NCBI GenBank assembly: GCA_036702975.1
Contig: DATNPX010000059.1
Coordinates: 62,001-126,000 of the forward strand
DNA length: 64,000 nucleotides
Source of the DNA: DATNPX01 sp036702975
Lineage (GTDB): Bacteria; Cyanobacteriota; Vampirovibrionia; Obscuribacterales; Obscuribacteraceae
Direction of reading: 5' to 3'
The stretch's first letter is position 1. Each line of letters starts with the position of its first letter. Both the position numbers and the translations under genes were made by a program. Below are positions 1 through 9,100 of the stretch, piece by piece. The notes below the pieces were generated by a model, which ran no database searches, was not told where the DNA came from, and saw only the letters and a list, made by a program, of their open reading frames with translations.

Positions 1-1
1 C

Positions 2-781
2 GACAAGCCAGGTGATATATCTTTGATGACTCAACTGATCGTCGCACCATTGGGAATATCTCAAGATCAGTGGCACACACTGGCGGCTGGTGAGCCAGAT
101 GCTCAAGTTAGGGCACTGATCAACAAAGCAGCAGGACGCCATCTCGTCTTGTCAGTCGATCGTGCTGACTATACAAAAGCTGTCTACGATCGCATGCGCA
201 TCATCGACCGATTCCTTTCGGAACATCCGTCCTGGCATGGTCGAATCTCGTTCATGCAGATTTGCGGACGCAGCCGCACCGGCTTGCAGGCATTCGATCG
301 CTACTGGGATGATTGTCAGCGCATGGCACTCACGGTGAATGAACGTTGGCGTACAGAAGACTGGCAACCGATTGAGTGGATACAAGATCCGTTGCCCGCT
401 AAATCACTGGCTGTTCTTTACAAGCATGCAAATACCATGCTTGTGAATCCTGTCCGCGATGGACTAAATCTAACGGCGAAGGAGTTTGTCGCCTGCCAGC
501 ACGACGACGCCGGTGTGCTCCTCCTTTCACCCGGCGCCGGAGCCTGGCATGAACTTGGAGACTATGCCCTGCCTGCATCACCCTCGGCACCACATGAAAC
601 CGTTGATTCGCTGGCTAGAGCAGTAGTTATGCCACCGACTGAAAGACGATGGAGAAACTACCAACTGAAGCGGACACTGCGCACCAATCCATTACAAAAA
701 TGGTGGCGTGCACTGAATGCAGTACCGCAATTTGCAGCGGAGGAAGTCGCCACGCTTGAGGGCGAAGCGATCTCGGCATAA
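2..781 (+). CDS. otsA: Trehalose-6-phosphate synthase-like GT20 glycosyltransferase, C-terminal part
   Basis: The reading frame is open from the left edge, so the 5' part of the gene lies outside the window; the TTG and ATG at 23-28 are internal codons. The visible 259 codons match the C-terminal half of family GT20 enzymes, which join UDP-glucose and glucose-6-phosphate to make trehalose-6-phosphate in the cytoplasm. The nucleotide-sugar site is recognisable: an SVDRADYTK stretch carries the Arg and Lys that correspond to R262 and K267 of E. coli OtsA, and NPVRDGLNLTAKEF carries the conserved Asp and Glu. The middle LSPGAGAWHEL region fits the OtsA 'vLSEFAGAA' segment. The protein could also be a glucosylglycerol-phosphate synthase, because the acceptor-binding N-terminus is not visible. 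It converges with the next gene with only four bases between. Confidence 0.8.
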   Translation, partial: DKPGDISLMTQLIVAPLGISQDQWHTLAAGEPDAQVRALINKAAGRHLVLSVDRADYTKAVYDRMRIIDRFLSEHPSWHGRISFMQICGRSRTGLQAFDRYWDDCQRMALTVNERWRTEDWQPIEWIQDPLPAKSLAVLYKHANTMLVNPVRDGLNLTAKEFVACQHDDAGVLLLSPGAGAWHELGDYALPASPSAPHETVDSLARAVVMPPTERRWRNYQLKRTLRTNPLQKWWRALNAVPQFAAEEVATLEGEAISA

Positions 782-785
782 CCAA

Positions 786-1388
786 TCAACCTGGTGGCAA
801 TAGTTTTTTGATGGCAGCGTTGCCGAATGAATCGACGGCAACGAGCACTCGCGGCTTTGATTGCTCTAGTTGCTTGGCTACAACATCTGCTACGTAGTAC
901 TGCTCTATTCCATAGTGGACCCTGACTTCGCCGGCATATGAATAGTCAACTCGTCCTGAGAGAGAAACATCGCCTCTAATCTGCGGCGGCCGCTCCTCCG
1001 CCACCTGAACAGCCCGCCAATCGCCGCCTATGTTTTTGCGCAGCACGACAAAAACATGCTGACCGCTCTTCAAATCTTTGCCGCAATGCACGCATGAGAT
1101 ATCGTAGTTGAGTCTCACGTAACTACCTCTGAACATGTCCCAGGGATCTACAGGCACGGTGCTCAAGATTAGCTCTGTGCCTGTTACAAGAGTATAAATA
1201 TGCACTGCCGCCAGACAAAGAAGAGCGGTTATTTGAGCAGCAACGATAAGAATAAACAGTTTGCGCTGAGTACGATAAGCATTGGAAGATATGACAGGGA
1301 GCGGATCGACTGGCGCCTTGGACCTAAGGGTAGAATACCCATCTGCTGTTGCTGCAGCATCATCGATTTCAGAACTTGTGTTTGTCAT
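786..1388 (-). CDS. GDYXXLXY-motif membrane protein
   Basis: The 200-residue protein has one membrane segment at about residues 43-68 and a C-terminal extracytoplasmic domain. Near residue 88 it reads GSYVRLNY, a variant of the GDYXXLXY signature, with Ser where the family usually has Asp. In this family the gene commonly sits directly behind a DUF2157/DUF4401 multi-spanning protein, and that is the case here: its ATG overlaps the stop codon of the upstream gene by four bases, so the two are probably translationally coupled. Two cysteines (CVHC, near residue 99) may form a disulfide or bind metal. The function is not known; a small partner subunit of the membrane protein is the most that can be inferred. 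Confidence 0.7.
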   Translation of the reverse strand: MTNTSSEIDDAAATADGYSTLRSKAPVDPLPVISSNAYRTQRKLFILIVAAQITALLCLAAVHIYTLVTGTELILSTVPVDPWDMFRGSYVRLNYDISCVHCGKDLKSGQHVFVVLRKNIGGDWRAVQVAEERPPQIRGDVSLSGRVDYSYAGEVRVHYGIEQYYVADVVAKQLEQSKPRVLVAVDSFGNAAIKKLLPPG

Positions 1389-2653
1389 TTTGCAAATCCT
1401 TGTAAAAGTTGTCTGCGATTATGTTCGAGCATTGTCGCAGCAATTAGAAATACGAAGCCTCCAGCGACAAAGAAGAGTGAACGGTCGAATGTCTTGAAAA
1501 AGAAATCAAAATACCGGCAAATTATGTCAATCACGAGGAAGACAACGGCGCAATTCAAGACCATCGGGCTTTTGTGTCGTACCGAACTAACAAACATCAA
1601 AAGCAAGAGCATGGAGAGCAGTACCGCATTTCCTATCACTGCATGCACGATGTCGAAAGCTCCATACCAGGGGAGCAGCCCAGACAAAAGCACAAGTCCC
1701 ATAAACATCATCTCACCGGAAAGATTTTTCTTTTTCCAAGCCACTCCTATAAGCCCCCCTAGTGCAGCGACAAAAAAAGTTAGATCGATGACTTTGTCGA
1801 GATGGTGGAAGAAGCTTCCGGTCCACAAATCAAACGTCATACTGGTCAAACAAGCGAGTGTTACGACAAGACCTGTCAATAAGTACAATGGCGCGAAATA
1901 CTGATGTTTTTCTTCATGCAAAAGGAAAGCAGCGATACAAGCAACTCCGACTGAAAGCACCGCTGTGACTGATCCGTTTGAAAGTGCCCAGATGACGCCG
2001 AACACAAGAGACACCGCAAGACACCACCGACTGCGAAGCCTATAAGAGATTAAAAGGGCTGAAAGTAAGCCCATCAGAAACGGAACTAAACGTGCATAAC
2101 CGGCGAAGAATAAATTGAAAGTCGAATCTTGCGCAAAGCCACTCCAAAAAGCGGTCAGGATGACAGAAAGAATGCCCAGGGCGAGAGACCTGGTCAATAA
2201 GGCAACAGGCAGAACACCCAGTGCCCAGAGGAACGTACCATCACTAAAATTGGTATCAAGGTTGAAAATTTGCGATATCAACCAGATACCGGCACCAAAT
2301 AAAAGAGCGCCGAGCAACAATAAAGCCGAACCGAGTTTTGGTCTGTTGCCTGGCTCAAATTTGAAGTACCAGCCGCCAGCGTACGCAGAGACAACGGCGC
2401 TAACGATCAAACTCATCTTAACAAGCACAGACATCGTTAACCAGTTGGAAGCAATGAAAAGAATCGTCCCAAGACCGATAAGCACTGCACCGACGGTCAT
2501 CAAAATTCCACTCAGATTTTTACCGGACTGAGCCGGAGCATATAGCGAAAGCAATGAAACAGCAATGTCGTCCGTAATTAGTGACTCTTGCTGCCATCGA
2601 TGAATTTCCTTCACCAGAATCTTATAGGTGTTGCCGGCTACAACGTCAGACAT
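1385..2653 (-). CDS. DUF2157 domain multi-spanning membrane protein
   Basis: The 422-residue protein has a short cytoplasmic N-terminus (a helix with WQQESLITDD, typical of the DUF2157 start) followed by roughly ten to twelve hydrophobic segments. The domain is widespread and has no established biochemical role. The start at 2653 was preferred over an in-frame ATG 39 bases upstream because GAGGG sits six bases before it, while the upstream ATG has no ribosome-binding site. It is the first gene of a two-gene unit with the GDYXXLXY protein, which it overlaps by four bases. Confidence 0.7.
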   Translation of the reverse strand: MSDVVAGNTYKILVKEIHRWQQESLITDDIAVSLLSLYAPAQSGKNLSGILMTVGAVLIGLGTILFIASNWLTMSVLVKMSLIVSAVVSAYAGGWYFKFEPGNRPKLGSALLLLGALLFGAGIWLISQIFNLDTNFSDGTFLWALGVLPVALLTRSLALGILSVILTAFWSGFAQDSTFNLFFAGYARLVPFLMGLLSALLISYRLRSRWCLAVSLVFGVIWALSNGSVTAVLSVGVACIAAFLLHEEKHQYFAPLYLLTGLVVTLACLTSMTFDLWTGSFFHHLDKVIDLTFFVAALGGLIGVAWKKKNLSGEMMFMGLVLLSGLLPWYGAFDIVHAVIGNAVLLSMLLLLMFVSSVRHKSPMVLNCAVVFLVIDIICRYFDFFFKTFDRSLFFVAGGFVFLIAATMLEHNRRQLLQGFAK

Positions 2654-2902
2654 AACGAACCCTCGCGAGTGAGCATCCAGATTTGCTCCCATTCTAGGAT
2701 TCGTGTGGTTGAGCCGGCTGGATAGGCTATCAGTTAATCAACTGTCGCAATTGCAGTTGGGCAAGCTGGAGGTAACGACTCTTTGGCTTTGGTGCGTATT
2801 GGCGCAATGTGGAATTCCACATTTTTCCGCTCGGTGCTGTCCGTTACCATGCAAAAACGCAGGTGGCCAATTATTTCGTTCTCCATTACTGAAGGCTTGG
2901 AA

Positions 2903-3046
2903 ATGAAAAACGATAAACGAGCGGTTCAATTTAAGGGACGCCCTCGAGCAGCAGCAGAGTTGCCAGCAATAATTTTACGCCGGGGTCTGGAGTATGAGAT
3001 CGACCCCTTTGTCATAAGAGCAAGCAATACTCACACTGCTGCCTGA
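2903..3046 (+). CDS. Possible small protein (47 aa), unrecognised
   Basis: This ORF sits in a 417-base stretch between the DUF2157 gene and patA that holds no larger gene. The predicted peptide is basic at the start (MKNDKRAVQFKGRPRA) and ends in a short mixed segment. An AAGG lies seven to eight bases before the ATG, which is why this start was chosen over the longer in-frame one at 2783. I do not recognise a family. It may be a chance ORF; the rest of the stretch shows nothing I can support. Confidence 0.3.
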   Translation: MKNDKRAVQFKGRPRAAAELPAIILRRGLEYEIDPFVIRASNTHTAA

Positions 3047-3070
3047 GGAAACACGAACAGGTAAGTCGCC

Positions 3071-4441
3071 TTAGCTAACAACGCCAGCCGGCTGTTTACC
3101 AACAGACTTCTGCACGACTGCAAGCGATGCTTCTAGCGCCTTGAAGAATTGATCAATCTGCTCGTAGCTTATAACAAGGGGAGGCTCAATACGCAGCACT
3201 CGAGAATTGATGTAAGTTCCCGAGATGAGGATATTGCGTGAGAACAACTCTTTAGCGACAGCGTAGCCTGTGTCGTTGTCTGAAAACTCCATGCCGAGCA
3301 TCAAACCACGACCCCGTCCGCCCTTCAAAACGGAAGAATAAGTCTTGCTCAATTCCGCCAGCTTGGTGAGCATGTATTCGCCTTTTTTAGCGGCCTGCCC
3401 TGGCAGGTCTTCTTCGAGCAAAACATTTATAGTTGCTATTGCAGCAGCACAGGCTAGAGGATTGCCACCAAAAGTGGTGGTATGCAAAAACGGATTATCA
3501 ATGTACTTACTCCAGGTCTCGGGTGTACCGACGCATGCACCAATGGGCATAACGCCACCACCAAAGCCCTTGCCCAGTGCCATTAGGTCTGGAACGATGC
3601 CATCGTATTCGCAAGCAAACATCTTTCCGCTGCGTCCCATACCGCTTTGAATTTCGTCAAAAACAAGCAACGCACCGTACTTATCGCAAATCTGGCGAGC
3701 CGCAGACAGGTATCCCGGAGGCGCGACGTTAATCCCGCCTTCTCCCTGAATCGGTTCAAGAACCACGGCTGCAACACGTTGACCGGAGAAGTCTGAACAT
3801 TCCATGACCATTTTTAGTGCATCGACGTCACCAAATGGAACGTGAGTCCAGTGCATCAACGGCAAGAACGGCTCGCGGAAAACTGCTTTGGAGGTGCCAC
3901 CTAGTGCTCCAAGGCTCTTGCCGTGGAAACCACCGACAGCGCCGACGAAATGGTGACGACCAGTGGCGAGGACTGACATCTTCAAACAAGCTTCGACTGA
4001 CTCTGTTCCAGAGTTAGTGAAAAAGCTATATTGCAAATTTCCTGGTGTGATTTCTGAAACGATGTGTGCCAAATATGTACGCAGGGGATCGATCAATTCT
4101 TGCGAGTGGATCGCTTGCTTTTCCAGCTGTGCCTGCACGGTTTTGAGCACTTTTGGGTGTCTGTGACCAACGTTGTAGATACCAAATCCACCGAGCATAT
4201 CGATGAACTCTTTTCCATTTACATCGCGGAAAACGGCACCTTCATCATCCCACTCAACTGCGGTGTAGTCGGTGCTGACAGATTTGCGGTATTGGAGAAA
4301 TCCAGGATTAACGTGGTCGGTCCAATATTTGACCGAGTCTTCGATCACTTGCTTGCGCTCGCCCGCGTCCAACGCCTTTTTCTCGATCAGACCGAGAACT
4401 CTGTTGGAGTCTGTAAGGGCAGCTTTTAAGTCTTGAGACAT
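3071..4441 (-). CDS. patA: Putrescine aminotransferase (class III, PLP)
   Basis: The 456-residue protein aligns from end to end, by eye, with E. coli putrescine:2-oxoglutarate aminotransferase (PatA/YgjG), including HVNPGFLEYRK-like, LGGFGIYNVGHRHP, LEPIQGEGGI and NPFLHTTTFGGNPLACAAA blocks. The PLP-binding lysine is in ALGKGFGGG at residue 291, with the DEIQSG motif at 262-267. The expected reaction turns putrescine into 4-aminobutanal, which cyclises to pyrroline. It lies on the same strand as a FAD oxidoreductase 329 bases upstream, a plausible amine-catabolism partner. Close relatives act on ornithine, so substrate is inferred from overall similarity only. Confidence 0.85.
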   Translation of the reverse strand: MSQDLKAALTDSNRVLGLIEKKALDAGERKQVIEDSVKYWTDHVNPGFLQYRKSVSTDYTAVEWDDEGAVFRDVNGKEFIDMLGGFGIYNVGHRHPKVLKTVQAQLEKQAIHSQELIDPLRTYLAHIVSEITPGNLQYSFFTNSGTESVEACLKMSVLATGRHHFVGAVGGFHGKSLGALGGTSKAVFREPFLPLMHWTHVPFGDVDALKMVMECSDFSGQRVAAVVLEPIQGEGGINVAPPGYLSAARQICDKYGALLVFDEIQSGMGRSGKMFACEYDGIVPDLMALGKGFGGGVMPIGACVGTPETWSKYIDNPFLHTTTFGGNPLACAAAIATINVLLEEDLPGQAAKKGEYMLTKLAELSKTYSSVLKGGRGRGLMLGMEFSDNDTGYAVAKELFSRNILISGTYINSRVLRIEPPLVISYEQIDQFFKALEASLAVVQKSVGKQPAGVVS

Positions 4442-4770
4442 GATATTTACTCACTATGTAATTTCCGAAAAGTATTTCGGCTAGCGCAATTCGGAATGTA
4501 ATTAATCTAGGTGTATGATCGGTTGGCAGGGCCAACGACGCCTGAGATACCAGCGCCGCATGGGCTTAACAGTCTAGCGTGCTCAGTCTTTCAGGGTTAG
4601 ACACCCAAAGTCACCTAGCCTGCCAATAAGAATAGCTCAAATGCAAAAAGTAATCCATCGCATATAGCGGCACTGGAGCCCGCTTGCAGGTAGGTGTAAC
4701 AACGACCGGCGCAGGAAAAACAGGGTTCGCCCACATGATTATTAACGTTAGCTAAGAGTCTTACATAACA
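4442..4770 (-). other. Untranslated spacer upstream of patA
   Basis: There is no ORF with a credible ribosome-binding site in this stretch. On the minus strand it has several GC-rich short inverted segments (around 4540-4620) that could fold in the leader of patA. I do not recognise a riboswitch class in them. It most likely holds the patA promoter and leader. Confidence 0.3.
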
Positions 4771-6003
4771 CTAAACTGAACACAGACCGGCGATCTTCTC
4801 CCCTGTTTCTTTGCCGAGGACCATTCCCGGCAAAACGCCAAGGGCACCCAATCCCAGGATGGAAAAAGCTGGTGGATTTTTAGAAACTTCCACACTTTCA
4901 GGCATCATATCTGATGCCACCTCCAGATCTACGGCCCACTTATGCGTAGGGGTGAGTTTGCGCAAAGCAGGCATCCAACTACGAGCGGCAGATATCATGC
5001 CTTCGTGGAATCTCTCATCAGCAGCCGCTTGCCCAGCATTGCCATACTTACCGCCAGTGACGGTTAAAAATCCTTCCCCACCTCTATAGTCGTAATACGT
5101 GAACGGATTGGAATCCCAAAACAACGGAAACATTTCGGGCAAATCGATTTGATAACTAATCGCATAGATTCTTCGATTAGCATTAACGACCGGTCCGATC
5201 GCGTAAACCAGCGATGCAGCCTTAATTACGCTCCCGCTTGCGGTCGATAGACGCCAAGCTTGAGACTTAGTTCTACCGGTACCGACATAACAGAGAGCGC
5301 GCTCAGTTATGTCGGCGCCACCAAATAAAGTGCAGCCATGTTTGCGCGCCTGGCGAGCAGAATAGGCGAGAAGCGTCCATGGGTTAATGCGGCCCTCATC
5401 AGGCAGAAACAGCGCGCATTGCACGTCACTCAGATCGAGCAAGTCAAAAGTAAGATCAGCGACTCTCGCTGGCGTAACGATCTCTGCATTCAATCCAAAC
5501 GAATTTCTCGCCTTACATTCCCTAATAAGTCTCTTGGACGCCGTTTCGCTTTTCGCCAGAGATAACGCGCCAACGTTTTTTGCAATAAGTGCATTCTTGT
5601 CCTTAGCGGCGAGCGAATAGAGCTGCATCACCAGTTCGGAAGTACTTTGCCAAAGAGCCATGGCAGGTGAATCTTTGGGCATATTAACGAGCGGCGTATT
5701 GACGCCCGCACCAAGAATTCCTGCGTTCTTGCCAGAAGCACCGGCAGCCAGATGCGAAGCACGCTCCAACACAATTACCTTGGCACCACGCGCGGCGGCA
5801 GCCATGGCTGTGCTCAAACCGGCGATTCCTGCACCGATGATTGCGACGTCGTAAACCTCCTCCAGGCGTGTGTTTTGCTCTAACAGCGGGAGTGACAAAT
5901 CTTTTTTGATCTTCTCGCTCACAGTCGAAGGCCAAGGTGCGTCTGAGGTAACCGAAGCCTTGCCCGGGTCTTTCTTTAAAGTCTTAGTTGCAGATCTGTC
6001 CAT
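4771..6003 (-). CDS. FAD-dependent oxidoreductase, DAO (glycine/D-amino-acid oxidase) family
   Basis: After about 50 residues of polar leader the protein has a Rossmann dinucleotide-binding start, DVAIIGAGIAG (GxGxxG at residues 57-62) with the ribose-binding Glu at 80. This is followed by AAGASGKNAGIL, the GASG-x-N-xG signature of DAO-family flavoproteins near the isoalloxazine ring. The closing LGLGALGVLPGMVLG block matches the second FAD contact near the C-terminus. At 410 residues it is of usual size. Members oxidise amines or amino acids; gamma-glutamylputrescine oxidase PuuB is one, and the downstream patA makes amine catabolism a reasonable guess, but the substrate cannot be read from the sequence. 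Confidence 0.7.
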   Translation of the reverse strand: MDRSATKTLKKDPGKASVTSDAPWPSTVSEKIKKDLSLPLLEQNTRLEEVYDVAIIGAGIAGLSTAMAAAARGAKVIVLERASHLAAGASGKNAGILGAGVNTPLVNMPKDSPAMALWQSTSELVMQLYSLAAKDKNALIAKNVGALSLAKSETASKRLIRECKARNSFGLNAEIVTPARVADLTFDLLDLSDVQCALFLPDEGRINPWTLLAYSARQARKHGCTLFGGADITERALCYVGTGRTKSQAWRLSTASGSVIKAASLVYAIGPVVNANRRIYAISYQIDLPEMFPLFWDSNPFTYYDYRGGEGFLTVTGGKYGNAGQAAADERFHEGMISAARSWMPALRKLTPTHKWAVDLEVASDMMPESVEVSKNPPAFSILGLGALGVLPGMVLGKETGEKIAGLCSV

Positions 6004-6144
6004 CTTTACTCACTCCTGTTTTGGAGGCGCCACGGCTGGTTTCGTCGCTTGTGAGATTTTTTCGAATTTCCCGCACAATCCCTGTACAATCAACGGCTGA
6101 CAGTTGTCTGACCATCGTGGGAAGTCAAACACCAGGAGTTTGGA

Positions 6145-6561
6145 ATGAAAAAAGTATACGCTTCTTCACTGGTTGCAGTGATCATTGGAGCATTAAGTTC
6201 AGGAGTGTTCGCCACACCATCCATCGCTAAGGATGCAACAGCAGGCACCACCAAAGCAACTGCTAAAAAGACCATCGACTGCAGTATCACAAAATTGACC
6301 TCACCGGTGAAGCCCGGCGATAATGCTACTTGCAGCATCAAGACTGAGCCAAACGCACTCTGCAAAATAGAAGTCAAGCTAAAATCTGGCGCTTCAAAAG
6401 CTGCAGCTTTGAAGGCACAACACGCCGATGACAAAGGCGTCACGACCTGGAACTGGAAGATCGCTCCGAACGCCGCCGTAGGTGATTGGCCAGTGACAGT
6501 CGATTGCTCGCTCAAAGGGGCAAAGGGCTCGGCTTCAGGGACTTTGAAGATCGCGAAGTAG
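6145..6561 (+). CDS. Small secreted protein with predicted beta-sandwich fold
   Basis: The ORF starts behind a clear AGGAG ribosome-binding site. Residues 1-28 form a Sec signal peptide (MKKVYASS, hydrophobic core, cleavage near SIAKDA). The mature part of about 110 residues alternates hydrophobic and polar residues, with SPVKPGDNATCSIKT and TTWNWKIAPNAAVGDWPVTVDC stretches typical of Ig-like or bacterial sandwich domains. Four cysteines can form two disulfides. It is monocistronic, since a strong terminator follows 35 bases later. The role is unknown; a periplasmic or extracellular adhesion or binding protein is possible. Confidence 0.65.
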   Translation: MKKVYASSLVAVIIGALSSGVFATPSIAKDATAGTTKATAKKTIDCSITKLTSPVKPGDNATCSIKTEPNALCKIEVKLKSGASKAAALKAQHADDKGVTTWNWKIAPNAAVGDWPVTVDCSLKGAKGSASGTLKIAK

Positions 6562-6595
6562 GTGCCGCCGGTCTACACGACATCGTCTAAAAACT

Positions 6596-6630
6596 AAGAG
6601 CCGGCATCCTGAATGGAGCCGGCTCTTTTT
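6596..6630 (+). terminator. Rho-independent terminator of the secreted protein gene
   Basis: A perfect 10-bp stem, AAGAGCCGGC with GCCGGCTCTT, encloses a 12-base loop and runs directly into a T tract. It sits 35 bases after the stop codon at 6561, on the gene's strand. Confidence 0.9.
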
Positions 6631-6694
6631 ATGTTTGTGAAAGTAAGCGGTCTATTTCGAATTCAACATTCCGAATTCAAAGCAAACACGAAGC

Positions 6695-7237
6695 TTACTT
6701 GGCTGCGACAGCGCCAACCAATTCGCTATGCACTTCAGCTGATTCCGCTTTATTCGTCTCGAGAATCGATTTAGCTTTAGCGACTTCGTCGGCGGTACCA
6801 TGAGCAATAACCAAGAATTTATCGGCTTTCAGCGCTGTTTCGTATTTCAACACGCTATCTTTCGGGATGCCAGCGCCAACCAGTGCTGCACCGAGTGCGC
6901 TCAAACCGCCCACAACGACTGCTGTTTCAAGAGCGCCGATGAGCCAAGTAACGATAGGACCGCCAACCATAACCATGCCGATTCCCGGAATGAATAGGAA
7001 AGCCGAGCCGAACACGAGTCCCCAAATCCAGCCCCAGAAAGCGCCTGCTCTGCCCCAGTTTTTGACCGAATCGCCAAGGTTGTAATAGCCTACAACGTGC
7101 TCTTCGGTATGATAATCCTTGCCGACGATGCTGAGCTTCTTCATATCGAAGCCAGACTTTTGCAGCTCTTTAATCGCTGTTTCCGCAGCCGAGTGTTCGG
7201 TGAAAACTGCCACCACTGAATCGTTTTTCTCTACCAT
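6695..7237 (-). CDS. General stress protein 17M/YflT-like protein with hydrophobic Gly-rich core
   Basis: The start at 7237 was chosen because homologous sequence begins at MVEKNDSVVAVF; the ORF extends upstream without similarity, and a GAGGG lies about ten bases before this ATG. The 180-residue protein has an N-terminal AVFTEHSAAETAIKELQKSGF segment characteristic of heat-induced stress protein YflT domains. It then has a Gly-rich hydrophobic region (residues about 65-125) with two or three membrane-associated helices, then a domain ending in FLVIAHGTADEVAKAKSIL. Proteins of this build are annotated as DUF1269 or general stress proteins; the molecular role is not established. Confidence 0.65.
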   Translation of the reverse strand: MVEKNDSVVAVFTEHSAAETAIKELQKSGFDMKKLSIVGKDYHTEEHVVGYYNLGDSVKNWGRAGAFWGWIWGLVFGSAFLFIPGIGMVMVGGPIVTWLIGALETAVVVGGLSALGAALVGAGIPKDSVLKYETALKADKFLVIAHGTADEVAKAKSILETNKAESAEVHSELVGAVAAK

Positions 7238-7384
7238 AAAATTAGTGCCCTCAGATGTAAGTAGACCAAAATGCCTGATACCAGCAACCGGACGAGCGCT
7301 TGACGCGCGAGGTTCCATGCCGGTATGCCTGGAGGGCGATTGTAGCACCAGCGAGGTTAAGACTAAGCGAGGCTAATCTTTCGA

Positions 7385-7705
7385 TTACATTTTTTCGTAC
7401 CAGACCGGACCATCATTTACAGGAGTGTTGCCACTTCCCGTGGACTTGCTTGATTCGGCACTGGCTGCGGCCAGGTCATCGCTATCCGGTGGTCCAAGGT
7501 TCTCAAGCACGCGCATATACAGCTTGGACATTTTTGAGCACTGAGCGTCAGCCCAATCGCCCTTCCTAAATTCGTCCAGAATCGCGAAGACCTCACGATG
7601 TGAGCGAGCCTGTTTAATTTTTGCAAGCCAAGCATCCAAGTCCACGATGCGCATCCTCAGCGAATTATGAAACGGGTCGAGTTCGTTATCTTTAGAGTGT
7701 AGCAA
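7385..7705 (-). CDS. Hypothetical protein, helical, about 100 aa
   Basis: The protein is acidic, with an N-terminal helical part (DLDAWLAKIKQARSHREVFAIL) and a low-complexity Ser/Ala-rich C-terminus. I recognise no family. The TTG at 7705 begins 12 bases after the stop of the TPR gene, and an ATG 51 bases further on is the alternative; neither has a convincing ribosome-binding site. It appears to be the last gene of a run hydrolase - TPR - this ORF. Confidence 0.45.
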   Translation of the reverse strand: MLHSKDNELDPFHNSLRMRIVDLDAWLAKIKQARSHREVFAILDEFRKGDWADAQCSKMSKLYMRVLENLGPPDSDDLAAASAESSKSTGSGNTPVNDGPVWYEKM

Positions 7706-7716
7706 TTCTTGCGGCT

Positions 7717-7996
7717 TCAGTTCACGAAGTCGATAGCCGCTTGATTCGATTTAAGCATGTCAGCTTTGTACTTATCCATCTGGTTCAGCTTTTTGTAGGC
7801 ACTGGCTCGATTAGCGCAGGAACGTATATCTGCTGGATTTTTCTCAAGAGCTTTCGAGTAGTCGTCGACTGCTTTTTGATAGTCTCCTTGAGCGAAATAA
7901 CAATGCCCCGAGCTCAAAAGAGTGTCTGCATCTTGCGGGAAAATAGCGAGGGCTTTTTATTGCTTGCTGCAAGTCTTCAATCGCGCGATCCTGCAT
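7717..7996 (-). pseudogene. Small TPR protein with apparent frameshift
   Basis: Two frames together spell a TPR protein. The first, from an ATG at 7996 that overlaps the hydrolase stop, gives MQDRAIEDLQQAIK. The second continues with ALAIFPQDADTLLSSGHCY then FAQGDYQKAVDDYSKALEKNP, a textbook TPR. The switch falls at a run of five A on the coding strand at about 7954-7959; four A would join the frames. Without the join, the second frame has only a TTG start at 7917. It is either a real one-base insertion, a slippage site or a sequencing error in the homopolymer. Its first half is only part of a repeat, so some 5' sequence may also be missing. Confidence 0.5.
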
Positions 7997-8972
7997 CACA
8001 AAACTGGATCACTCTATTTTCTGCCCAGAAGATGTCGGAGTCTCGGGATGTAGGTGAACAGTTCAGAAAGCCCCCGTGACCACCATGCTCCGGAGCCAAC
8101 AGTCTTATATTTGGATTATTCAGTTTCTCGGAAGAAAAGATATTAAACGGCACGAGTGGATCGTCTTTCGCGGTGATGATGAGCGTTGGCACAGCGATTT
8201 TGTCCAGAACATGCAACGAGCTGCATTTAGCATAGTAGTCCGCAGCACTTGAGTAACCTCCATCAGGTGCCGTGAAGGTGTCATCAAAATCACGAATCTT
8301 TCGCACCAAGTTCAGCTTTTCGATGGAGTACTTGCCCGGAAAAAGCCGTGCTTTCTGCCTGATTTTGTCTTTCAAACCGATAAGAAACCGTTGCTCGTAA
8401 AATCGATTTAGCCCCTGCTCGATAGCCGTCACGCATGCGTCGAGGTCGACGGCGGGCGATATGGCACAGATGCCACGCATCAGATGAACAGCCCGGGAAG
8501 ACAATTCGCCACCAAGCTTGAGCACTATGTTGCCACCGAGAGAATAGCCAACCAAGAATATATTAGTCAATTTATCGACAGTTCTTAACTCTTCCAAAAC
8601 CTTGAGCACGTCTTCGCTCATGCCGCCATTGTAGAGGTTGGGGCACAGGTGCAAGGTGTCTCCGCAGTTTCGCAGGTTCAGGCAGACCACGTTCATCTCA
8701 GCGGCAATCGCCTTGGTCGATAGGTTCAAAATATCCGGCGAGCGGCTCGACCCTTCCAAGCCATGAACTATCACTAAAGTTGGATGGTCAGCATGTTTTG
8801 ATTCGATATGGCACTCAGCCAGTAGTTGCACATCTGGTGCCAATTGGAAGTACCGCTGGCGGAATCGACTGTTGGGTTGACCGGAGCGACCGCGCGGCCA
8901 AAGGGCGGCAGCGATCGTCATCAGGTGAGGATTCTTAAAGAAAAGTCCTGGATTTAACGGTTCACATTCCAC
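7977..8972 (-). CDS. Alpha/beta hydrolase, YheT/ABHD family
   Basis: The 331-residue protein starts with the family's NPHLMTI segment (substrate-loop N-terminus typical of YheT/ABHD1-3) and has the oxyanion-hole HGLEGSSRS. The nucleophile elbow is GYSLGG (Ser144), the acid is in AKDDPLVP and the catalytic His in EHGGHGGF near residue 295. Family members are membrane-associated esterases or phospholipases of poorly defined specificity. The length is normal. The following TPR ORF begins inside its 3' end. Confidence 0.8.
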   Translation of the reverse strand: MECEPLNPGLFFKNPHLMTIAAALWPRGRSGQPNSRFRQRYFQLAPDVQLLAECHIESKHADHPTLVIVHGLEGSSRSPDILNLSTKAIAAEMNVVCLNLRNCGDTLHLCPNLYNGGMSEDVLKVLEELRTVDKLTNIFLVGYSLGGNIVLKLGGELSSRAVHLMRGICAISPAVDLDACVTAIEQGLNRFYEQRFLIGLKDKIRQKARLFPGKYSIEKLNLVRKIRDFDDTFTAPDGGYSSAADYYAKCSSLHVLDKIAVPTLIITAKDDPLVPFNIFSSEKLNNPNIRLLAPEHGGHGGFLNCSPTSRDSDIFWAENRVIQFCDAGSRD

Positions 8973-9100
8973 AAACGCTCATCCCTTGCGGTTTTTCCCA
9001 TAACTTGCTCTCACTCTGCGTGGGATTCCCACTGCGTGTTATAGAATCTTGGCATACAATTGATCTTGATCGATTTCAAGTAAGTTAGGAGAATTCAATC

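Noticed and set aside
1200..1904. 234-codon plus-strand ORF
   Set aside because: It is antisense to the GDYXXLXY and DUF2157 genes; composition is low-complexity Lys/Ser/Thr as in shadow frames.
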